In this document: positions 8,247 to 14,867 of the stretch, one piece after another | Layout: every line of letters starts with the position of its first letter | How positions within the stretch are numbered: the first letter of the stretch is position 1 | Assembly: GCA_027487575.1 (NCBI GenBank) | Contig: JAIYDJ010000075.1 | Span: 88,178 to 152,177, forward strand | Direction: 5' to 3' | DNA: 64,000 nt | DNA from: Rhodobacter sp. | GTDB taxonomy: Bacteria > Pseudomonadota > Alphaproteobacteria > Rhodobacterales > Rhodobacteraceae | The notes under the pieces: generated by a model | What the model saw: only the letters and a program-made list of their open reading frames with translations | Database searches by the model: none | Told to the model about the DNA's origin: nothing | Translations under genes and position numbers: made by a program

Positions 8247-8272
8247 CAAAGGCGCGCCGCGTCGAGCCTTTG
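8247..8272. other. Inverted repeat between the CHAD gene and the enolase-superfamily gene
   Basis: CAAAGGC and GCCTTTG form exact 7-base arms around a 12-base spacer in the 160-base divergent intergenic region (8212-8371). It may be a regulatory site or a leader hairpin for either gene. There is no T-run, so a terminator is unlikely. Confidence 0.3.
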
Positions 8273-8371
8273 TGCCGACAGGTCGCATTTGCCCGATCTT
8301 CTGGCGAAACTGCGCCTGACTTCGCGCCGCGTCTGCGGCACCCTGCGGCCCAAGCCGACCCGGGAGCGCGC

Positions 8372-9475
8372 ATGAAGATCGTCAAGCTGGAAACCTTTGC
8401 CACGCCCTTCGTCGGCTTTGTGCGGGCGACATCGGAAACCGGGGCCACCGGATGGGGGCAGGTTTCGACCTACAACGCCGACATCACCTGCACCGTGTTC
8501 CACCGCCAGATTGCGCCGCATGCTCTGGGCACCGATGCGCTCGATTTTGCAGATACGCTGAACCTGATCCAGGAACGCGAACACAAGTTTCCGGGCAGCT
8601 ATCTGCGCCGGGCGATGACGGGCCTTGATACCGCGCTGTGGGACCTGCGCGGGCGGCTGGAGGGCAAACCGGTCGCCACGCTGCTGGGCGGATCGCCCGG
8701 TCCGGTGCGGGCCTATGCCAGTTCGATGAAGCGCGACATCACCCCCGAGGACGAGGCCGCCCGTTTTGTCCGGCTGCGCGACGAAAAGGGGTTCACCGCC
8801 TTCAAGTGGCGGGTGGGGGCGGAATGTGGCCGCGATCAGGACGAATGGCCCGGCCGGACCGAGGAAGTGGTGCCGGTGGTGGCCAAGGCGCTGGGCGACG
8901 GCATCGAAAAACTGGTGGATGGCAATTCGTGCTATTCACCCCGCCGGGCGGTTGAGGTGGGCTGGATGCTGGAAGACAACGGCATCGGCCATTTCGAGGA
9001 ACCCTGCCCCTACTGGGAATTCGACCAGACCCGCATCGTGCGCGAGACACTGAACCTTGATGTGGCCGGGGGCGAGCAGGACTGCGAATTCACCGCCTTC
9101 CGCAGCATGATCAACGAACATGTCGTCGACATCGTTCAGCCTGATGTGATGTATCTGGGCGGGATGCACCGCACCCTGCAGGTCTGCAAGATGGCTGCCG
9201 CCAAGGGGCTGCCCGTGACCCCCCACGCTGCCAATCTGGGGCTGGTGACCATGTGCACGATGCACCTGCTGCGCGCGATCCCCAACGCGGGCAAGTATCT
9301 GGAGTTTTCCATCGAGGGTCCGGACTATTACCCGTGGCAGGAGGGGCTGTTTCTGGGCGACCCCTATGCCATCACCGACGGCCATGCCACGGTGACCGAC
9401 GCGCCGGGCTGGGGCATCGACATCGACCCCGCATGGCTTGACCGTGCGGCCTATCAGGTATCGGAGACGGCATGA
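8372..9475 (+). CDS. Enolase-superfamily enzyme (mandelate racemase-like dehydratase)
   Basis: The 367-residue product is a mandelate racemase/muconate lactonising enzyme family member. The N-terminal capping domain is followed by a barrel with the expected acid/base and metal residues: Lys145-Trp-Arg147 at the end of strand 2, Asp183 in DGNS, Glu209/Glu210 in EEPCPY, Glu235 in GGEQDC, an Asp in VQPDVMYLGG, and His285 in TPHAANLG. K-x-R instead of K-x-K departs from classic mandelate racemase. Most such enzymes dehydrate sugar acids or racemise hydroxy- or amino-acid derivatives; the substrate cannot be read from the sequence. It is translationally coupled (ATGA) to the following SDR, so the two probably act in one pathway. 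Confidence 0.85.
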   Translation: MKIVKLETFATPFVGFVRATSETGATGWGQVSTYNADITCTVFHRQIAPHALGTDALDFADTLNLIQEREHKFPGSYLRRAMTGLDTALWDLRGRLEGKPVATLLGGSPGPVRAYASSMKRDITPEDEAARFVRLRDEKGFTAFKWRVGAECGRDQDEWPGRTEEVVPVVAKALGDGIEKLVDGNSCYSPRRAVEVGWMLEDNGIGHFEEPCPYWEFDQTRIVRETLNLDVAGGEQDCEFTAFRSMINEHVVDIVQPDVMYLGGMHRTLQVCKMAAAKGLPVTPHAANLGLVTMCTMHLLRAIPNAGKYLEFSIEGPDYYPWQEGLFLGDPYAITDGHATVTDAPGWGIDIDPAWLDRAAYQVSETA

Positions 9476-10206
9476 CCAACATCCTCATCACCGGCGCAGG
9501 GTCCGGCATCGGCCGTGTCACGGCGCGGGCGTTTCTGGCGGCGGGCTGGCAGGTCGGGCTGATCGGACGGCGGCAAGCCGCGCTGGAGGAAACGGCCGGG
9601 GGCAATGCCGCGGCGCTGGTCCTGCCTTGCGACGTGACCGACCCCGCCGCCGTCGATGCTGCCTTCAAGGCGGCTTTTGACCGGTGGGGGCGGCTGGACG
9701 TGCTGTTCAACAACGCAGGCCAGTCTGCCCCGGCAGCACCCATCGACGAGATTGCTGTGGATACCTGGCTTCAGGTCAACGCGGTGAACATCACCGGCAT
9801 GTTCCTGTGCGCGCGCGCGGCCTTTGGCCAGATGCGCCGCCAGTCGCCGCAGGGGGGGCGCATCATCAACAACGGCTCGATCTCGGCTCATGTGCCGCGA
9901 CCGGGGTCGGTCCCCTATACCATGTCGAAACACGCGGTCACCGGTCTGACCCGGACGTTGGGACTGGATGGCCGGGCGTTCAACATCGCCTGCGGCCAGA
10001 TCGACATCGGCAACGCCCTGACAGAGATGGCCGCCCGGTTTCCCGCAGGCGTGCCGCAGGCCGACGGCGCGATCAGGACTGAACCGGTGATGGACGCAGC
10101 GCACGTGGCCGATGCCGTCATGCACATGGCGACGCTGCCGCTGTCGGTGAACATTCCCTTTGTCACGATCATGGCGCGCGACATGCCCTATATCGGGCGG
10201 GGATGA
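9472..10206 (+). CDS. SDR-family NAD(P)-dependent oxidoreductase
   Basis: The 244-residue classical short-chain dehydrogenase has the cofactor glycine motif TGAGSGIG (residues 7-14), NNAG near residue 80, a Ser in NNGSISA (about 136) and YTMSK with Tyr149 and Lys153. It overlaps the enolase-superfamily gene by four bases. A hydroxy- or keto-acid partner step to the dehydratase-like enzyme is the natural inference. The final residues MPYIGRG end just two bases before the antisense microprotein stop. Confidence 0.88.
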   Translation: MTNILITGAGSGIGRVTARAFLAAGWQVGLIGRRQAALEETAGGNAAALVLPCDVTDPAAVDAAFKAAFDRWGRLDVLFNNAGQSAPAAPIDEIAVDTWLQVNAVNITGMFLCARAAFGQMRRQSPQGGRIINNGSISAHVPRPGSVPYTMSKHAVTGLTRTLGLDGRAFNIACGQIDIGNALTEMAARFPAGVPQADGAIRTEPVMDAAHVADAVMHMATLPLSVNIPFVTIMARDMPYIGRG

Positions 10207-10332
10207 TCAGTGACGGTTCGTGATGCGGATCGACGTGCGGCGCAGCACATCCACCAAGGCGCGCATCAGGATCAGCGCCGACGCCAGCCCGGCAAAGGCC
10301 AAGGGAATCGCAAGGTTCAGGGACTCTGTCAT
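10207..10332 (-). CDS. Small membrane microprotein (41 residues)
   Basis: A 41-codon frame begins at ATG 10332 behind a near-perfect ribosome binding site (GGAGGAG, seven bases upstream). The product starts MTESLNLAIPLAFAGLASAL and continues into a basic tail ending ITNRH, so it has one hydrophobic helix (about residues 6-23) and a positively charged C-terminus. I do not recognise a family. Such short hydrophobic subunits are sometimes parts of TRAP-type or respiratory complexes, but no partner is nearby. The strong RBS makes this one of the better small ORFs in the window. Confidence 0.65.
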   Translation of the reverse strand: MTESLNLAIPLAFAGLASALILMRALVDVLRRTSIRITNRH

Positions 10333-10362
10333 ATCGCTCCTCCGCAGATCGCCATGAATGTT

Positions 10363-10389
10363 TTATGACACCATGTCTTTACGACATAA
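10363..10389. promoter_or_regulatory. AT-rich inverted repeat upstream of the PHP-domain gene
   Basis: TTATG and CATAA form exact arms 17 bases apart in an AT-rich island within GC-rich DNA, between the minus-strand microprotein and the plus-strand PHP gene. A CATAAT hexamer at 10385 could serve as a -10 element toward the PHP gene. It is a candidate operator or promoter; no regulator can be assigned. Confidence 0.35.
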
Positions 10390-10470
10390 TAAGGGCATCT
10401 TGCCGCAAGAGGTTCCCGACATGCCTGAAAATTCACCCTTTCTTGAACGGCCTCCCACAAGGATTGATCC

Positions 10471-11394
10471 ATGACCCGACTTCATGCCTTTTCTGCCCCC
10501 GGCCGATTCTGGCGCGGCAATCTGCACACCCATTCCACCCGGTCGGACGGTGTGCTGTCGCCCGAGGAAGTCTGCCGTCGCTACATGGCCGAAGGCTATG
10601 ACTTCCTTGCGCTGACCGATCACTTCGTCGGGCTCTGGGGCTATCCGATCGTCGATACCGTGCCGATGCGCACCAACCGGTTCACGACGATCCTTGGCGC
10701 GGAACTGCATTCCGGCGCGATGGCGAACGGCGAGTTGTGGCACATTCTGGCGGTCGGCCTGCCCGCCGATTTCGCCCCGTCGAACACCCCGCATTTCGAT
10801 CCGGTCGCGGATCAGGAGACGGGGGCCGAAATCGCGGCCCGCGCCGTGGCCGCCGGGGCCTTCGTTGCCATCGCGCATCCGCAGTGGTCGGGGCTGACGC
10901 TGGCCGATGCGCGGTCGATCACGGCCGCCCACGCGGTCGAAGTCTACAACCACGGCTGCGCCGTGGGCTGCGACCGGCCAGACGGTTTTGCCATCGCAGA
11001 CCTTCTGCTGACGGAAGGCCGCGATCTGACGATGATCGCAACCGACGATGCCCATTTCTCGGAGCCTGACCATTTCGGCGGCTGGGTGATGGTCAAAGCC
11101 GAGGAAAACACGCCCGAGGCGCTGCTGGCCAGCCTGAAGGCGGGCACCTTCTATTCCTCGCAGGGGCCCGCGCTGCACGACGTGCGCATCGAAGGCAAGC
11201 ATGTGGTGGTCGAAAGTTCGGCGGTTGCGGCGGTCATCCTGCAGGGTGCCGGCACCGGGGCCAGGGCGGTGCACGGCCACTCGATGACCCGGACCGAAGT
11301 GCCGGTGGACCGCTTGAACACCAGTCCCTGGCTGCGTGTCACGGTGGTGGATGCGGCAGGTCGCAAAGCTTGGTCGAACCCGGTCCGCCGCTAG
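10471..11394 (+). CDS. CehA/McbA-type PHP-domain metallohydrolase
   Basis: The 307-residue product has a polymerase-and-histidinol-phosphatase (PHP) metal-binding fold: HTHSTRSDG (about residues 18-26), ALTDHF, IAHPQW and ATDDAH. A C-terminal beta domain follows, as in CehA/McbA-like proteins. Members hydrolyse phosphodiesters, phosphate monoesters or carbamates; the natural substrate here is unknown. AAGGA lies eight bases before the ATG. It ends ten bases from the convergent LysR gene. Confidence 0.82.
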   Translation: MTRLHAFSAPGRFWRGNLHTHSTRSDGVLSPEEVCRRYMAEGYDFLALTDHFVGLWGYPIVDTVPMRTNRFTTILGAELHSGAMANGELWHILAVGLPADFAPSNTPHFDPVADQETGAEIAARAVAAGAFVAIAHPQWSGLTLADARSITAAHAVEVYNHGCAVGCDRPDGFAIADLLLTEGRDLTMIATDDAHFSEPDHFGGWVMVKAEENTPEALLASLKAGTFYSSQGPALHDVRIEGKHVVVESSAVAAVILQGAGTGARAVHGHSMTRTEVPVDRLNTSPWLRVTVVDAAGRKAWSNPVRR

Positions 11395-11403
11395 CGGCGC
11401 GCC

Positions 11404-12276
11404 TCAGTCCCTGTCGTCGCGGGGGCTGAGGGCCGAGAAATGCTTGTGCGCGATCCGGTACATCCGCCGATAGATCTTGGCCGTCCGGTTGCGAAGGTTC
11501 ATCGCCGCGTAGATCGGCTGCGTGACCTCGGCCACATCCGCGACATAGCCGAACTGGCCGGTTTCGACCATGCGTTCCGCCGTTTCCGCCAGAACGAAGC
11601 CCGCCCCGCCTATGGTCGACAGCAGCGATGCGATGATCCCGCTTTGCCCGGCGGCCAGCGGCACGCCCAGAAGTTCGGGCAGCATCTGGCGGTGAGCTTC
11701 TTCGAAAGCAGGCGAAAAGGCCCCGCGGATGTAGGTGGCAGGGTCGATTTCGGCCCGGCTGCGCGCGGTGTCCGCGATCAGGCGATAGGTCATCTCCCCC
11801 ACGCTGGCGAAATGCAGGTCGGGGTGGGGTTTCGGGGAATAGAGGATGGCGAAGTCCAGCGCACCGCGCGTCAGGTCGGCACACATCTGCGCCGAATAGT
11901 CGGGCTCGATGTACAGGGCCACCTGCGTCAGGTTGCGCTTTACCCCAGCAACCAGTTTGCCGATGTGGCCGGGGGCCAGGTCGTTCTGGATGCCCAGCCG
12001 CAGCGTGACCGCCGAACTGCCTGCAGGTTCGACCGCGCGCAGCGCCTCGTTCCAGTCGGCGCGCAGCATCCGCGCGTGCGGTTCGAACCGCAGCCCTTCG
12101 GTCGACAGTTCGGTGCCCGCGCGCGACCGCACGAACAGCCGCGCCCCCACCGCCGTCTCCAGCGCAACCACCCGGGCCGACACGGTGGACTGGGTGACCG
12201 ACAACCGTTCGGCCGTGCGGTTGAAACTGCGCGTCTCGACCAGGTCGAGAAAGGTTTCCAGAAGGTCGATCTGCAC
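11404..12276 (-). CDS. LysR-family transcriptional regulator
   Basis: The 290-residue product has an N-terminal winged helix-turn-helix (IDLLETFLDLVETRSFNRTA, then QSTVSARVVALE) and a periplasmic-binding-like effector domain. The start is GTG at 12276 with GGGAG upstream. It is divergent from the flavoprotein/MttB gene run, so by the usual LysR arrangement it is likely the pathway-specific activator. A matching inverted repeat with an embedded T-N11-A lies in the intergenic region. Confidence 0.9.
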   Translation of the reverse strand: MQIDLLETFLDLVETRSFNRTAERLSVTQSTVSARVVALETAVGARLFVRSRAGTELSTEGLRFEPHARMLRADWNEALRAVEPAGSSAVTLRLGIQNDLAPGHIGKLVAGVKRNLTQVALYIEPDYSAQMCADLTRGALDFAILYSPKPHPDLHFASVGEMTYRLIADTARSRAEIDPATYIRGAFSPAFEEAHRQMLPELLGVPLAAGQSGIIASLLSTIGGAGFVLAETAERMVETGQFGYVADVAEVTQPIYAAMNLRNRTAKIYRRMYRIAHKHFSALSPRDDRD

Positions 12277-12289
12277 GATTCCCGCTCCC

Positions 12290-12308
12290 TGATCGGTATT
12301 TCAGATCA
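12290..12308. promoter_or_regulatory. Candidate LysR box between lysR and the flavoprotein operon
   Basis: TGATC and GATCA form exact arms around a nine-base spacer (TGATCGGTATTTCAGATCA). A T-N11-A core, the LysR-family consensus, is embedded in it. It lies 14 bases from the lysR start and 75 bases from the flavoprotein start, so binding could repress lysR and activate the operon. Confidence 0.5.
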
Positions 12309-12382
12309 ATAGACCGGGAACGTGACAATTGAAACACCCCCGCTGTCGCGGGATAGTCCGCTGGGACAGAACGGAGGGCAGC

Positions 12383-14812
12383 ATGGCCGATTTGCCGACA
12401 CAGGCGCGGGTGGTGATCATCGGGGGCGGGGCCGTCGGGGCTTCGGCGCTGTATCATCTGTGCAAGGCGGGCTGGACGGACTGCGTTCTGCTGGAAAAGA
12501 ACGAGCTGACCGCCGGGTCGACCTGGCATGCGGCGGGAAATGTGCCGACCTTCAGCGCGTCATGGTCGATCATGAACATGCAGCGCTATTCGGCGCAACT
12601 GTATCGCGGGCTGGGGGCGGCGGTCGACTATCCGATGAACTATCACGTCACCGGGTCGGTGCGGCTGGGCCACAGCAAGGAGCGCCTGCAGGAGTTTCGC
12701 CGGGTGGTCGGGATGGGCCGGTATCAGGGGATGGATCTTGATATCCTTGGTCCTGACGACATTCGGGGGCGCTATCCCTTTCTTGAAACCCACGGTCTGA
12801 CCGGCGCGCTGTATGATCCCTATGACGGCGACATCGACCCGGCGCAGTTGACGCAGGCGCTGGCCAAGGGCGCGCGGATGATGGGCGCGCATGTGGAACG
12901 GTTCTGCCCGGTCACGGCCGTGCGGCGCGATGGCGGCGAATGGGTCCTCACCACGCCCAAGGGCGAAATCCGTTGCGAAAAGGTTGTCAATGCCGCGGGA
13001 TACTATGCCCGCGAGGTCGGAAAGATGTTCGGGCGCGATCTGCCGATGATGGTGATGAGCCACCAGTACCTGCTGTTCGACACGATCCCCGAACTCGCCG
13101 CATGGAGCGCCGAGGTCGGCCACAAGCTGCCGCTGCTCCGCGATGTGGACAGCAGCTATTACCTGCGGCAGGAAAAGAACGGCTTCAACCTTGGCCCCTA
13201 CGAGGCGAATTGCCGGGCGCACTGGACGACGCCGGATGACCCCTTCCCGCAGGATTTCAGTTTTCAACTGTTCCCCGACGATCTGGAACGGCTGGAATGG
13301 CACATCGCCGATGCGATGGCCCGCGTGCCGCTGCTGGAAAAGGCCGCGCTGACCAAGGTCATCAACGGCCCGATCCCCTACACGCCCGATGGCAACCCCC
13401 TGATCGGCCCGATGCCGGGGGTGCGGAACGCGTACGAGGCTTGCGTCTTCACCTTCGGCATCTGTCAGGCGGGCGGCGCGGGCAAGGTGCTGGCCGAATG
13501 GGTGACCGAAGGGGCGACCGAATGGGATATGTGGTCCTGCGACCCGCGCCGGTTCACCGGCTACGAGGATGAGGCCTATTGCGTCGCCAAGGGGATGGAG
13601 GTCTACGGCCACGAATATGGCATGCATTTCCCGATGGCGCGCTGGCCTGCGGCGCCGGACAGGAAGCTGTCGCCGGTGCATGACCGCATCAAGGCGCTGG
13701 GTGGGGTCACGGCCCCCTACAACGGGTGGGAGCGGGCCGAATGGTTCGCCCGTCCCGGCGATGACACCTCGTGGGAAGCGGCCCAGACATGGGACCGCGC
13801 CGGCCCGTGGGAGGCGCGGATCGCGGCGGAATGCGCGGCTGTCCGCGACGGGGTGGGGGTTCTGGACCTGCCCGGGTTCACCCGGCTTCGGCTGCAGGGC
13901 CCCGGCGCGCGGGCGCATCTGGACCGGCTGACGGCAAGTAGGCTGCCGGAACCGGGCAAGATCGGTCTGGCCTATTTCGCCGATGCACGGGGCCGGATCG
14001 TGACGGAAATGACCGTCCTGCCCGTCAGCGACGAGGATATCGGCGTGATCACCGCTTCGGTCGCCCAACGTCACGACGCTGACCTGCTGCGGGCCGGACT
14101 GCCCGATGGCGTGGTGATCGAGGATTGGACCGACCGCATCCATTGTTTCATCGTCACCGGTCCCAAAGCCCGCGATCTGCTGGCTGGCGTCTGCGAGGCC
14201 GACCTGACCCTGCCGTGGCTGTCGGTGCAGTACTTTGCCAAGCTGGCGGGCCGCGACGTCGCCCTGATCCGTGTCAGCTTTGCGGGTGAGTTGGGCTGGG
14301 AGGTCCACTGCGACCGCGCCGATGCCCTGCCGATTTACGAGGCGCTGCTGGCCGGGGGCGCCGTGCCGTTCGGGATGCGGGCGCTGAACAGTCTGCGGAT
14401 CGAAAAGGGCTATCGCGCGTGGAAGGGCGATCTGTCGACCGACTATTCGCTGCTGGAAGGCGGGCTGGAGCGGTTCATCGACTGGACGAAGGACTTTCCG
14501 GGCAAGGCCCCGCTCGCCGCGCAGAAGCAGGCCGGAGTGGCGAAGCGGTTTGTCAGCCTGAAGGTCGCAACCGGCCCCTGCGATCCGCCTTACATGGCCA
14601 ACCTGTGGTCGGACGGGCAGATCGTGGGCGAAGTCACCTCGGCCGCCTTCGGGCACCGGGTGGGCCATGTGGTGGCGCTGGCGATGCTGCGCGCCGATCT
14701 GGCCGCGCCGGGGATGACGCTGCAAGTCGAGGCGTTCGGCGAGCGGCTGGGGGCCGAAGTGATGGGCTACGGGGCGCAATGGGACCCGAAGAACGAGCGC
14801 ATCCGCGCGTGA
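12383..14812 (+). CDS. FAD-dependent dimethylglycine/sarcosine dehydrogenase-like protein 1 with GcvT domain
   Basis: The 809-residue product has an N-terminal FAD-binding DAO domain (VVIIGGGAVGASALYHL at residues 9-25), the GSTWHAAG motif whose His carries covalent FAD in rat dimethylglycine dehydrogenase, a linker (FAO_M) domain and a C-terminal GcvT (aminomethyltransferase/THF-binding) domain with FAGELGWEVHC and LNSLRIEKGYRAWKGDL. The family oxidatively demethylates secondary or tertiary amines and passes the methylene to tetrahydrofolate. The ATG at 12383 is chosen for GGAGGG six bases upstream. This copy diverges after the His motif (NVPTFSASWS) from the classic LxxQLR form of copy 2, which suggests a different substrate. 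Confidence 0.88.
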   Translation: MADLPTQARVVIIGGGAVGASALYHLCKAGWTDCVLLEKNELTAGSTWHAAGNVPTFSASWSIMNMQRYSAQLYRGLGAAVDYPMNYHVTGSVRLGHSKERLQEFRRVVGMGRYQGMDLDILGPDDIRGRYPFLETHGLTGALYDPYDGDIDPAQLTQALAKGARMMGAHVERFCPVTAVRRDGGEWVLTTPKGEIRCEKVVNAAGYYAREVGKMFGRDLPMMVMSHQYLLFDTIPELAAWSAEVGHKLPLLRDVDSSYYLRQEKNGFNLGPYEANCRAHWTTPDDPFPQDFSFQLFPDDLERLEWHIADAMARVPLLEKAALTKVINGPIPYTPDGNPLIGPMPGVRNAYEACVFTFGICQAGGAGKVLAEWVTEGATEWDMWSCDPRRFTGYEDEAYCVAKGMEVYGHEYGMHFPMARWPAAPDRKLSPVHDRIKALGGVTAPYNGWERAEWFARPGDDTSWEAAQTWDRAGPWEARIAAECAAVRDGVGVLDLPGFTRLRLQGPGARAHLDRLTASRLPEPGKIGLAYFADARGRIVTEMTVLPVSDEDIGVITASVAQRHDADLLRAGLPDGVVIEDWTDRIHCFIVTGPKARDLLAGVCEADLTLPWLSVQYFAKLAGRDVALIRVSFAGELGWEVHCDRADALPIYEALLAGGAVPFGMRALNSLRIEKGYRAWKGDLSTDYSLLEGGLERFIDWTKDFPGKAPLAAQKQAGVAKRFVSLKVATGPCDPPYMANLWSDGQIVGEVTSAAFGHRVGHVVALAMLRADLAAPGMTLQVEAFGERLGAEVMGYGAQWDPKNERIRA

Positions 14813-14823
14813 CGGGCGGCGGA

Positions 14824-14867
14824 CCGGGGGCCAGCCCCCGGACCCCCGGGATATTTGGAGACAGAAA
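14824..14867 (+). repeat. Dispersed hairpin/GATATTT repeat, copy A
   Basis: CCGGGGG and CCCCCGG form an exact 7-base stem (14824-14841, loop CCAG), followed by CCCCCGGG, then GATATTTGGAGACAGAAAA. It starts eleven bases after the stop of flavoprotein 1 and runs into the start of flavoprotein 2. The GGAG within it can serve as ribosome binding site for the ATG at 14868. Related copies are at 17327, 31293, 51028 and 57757. Confidence 0.7.
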
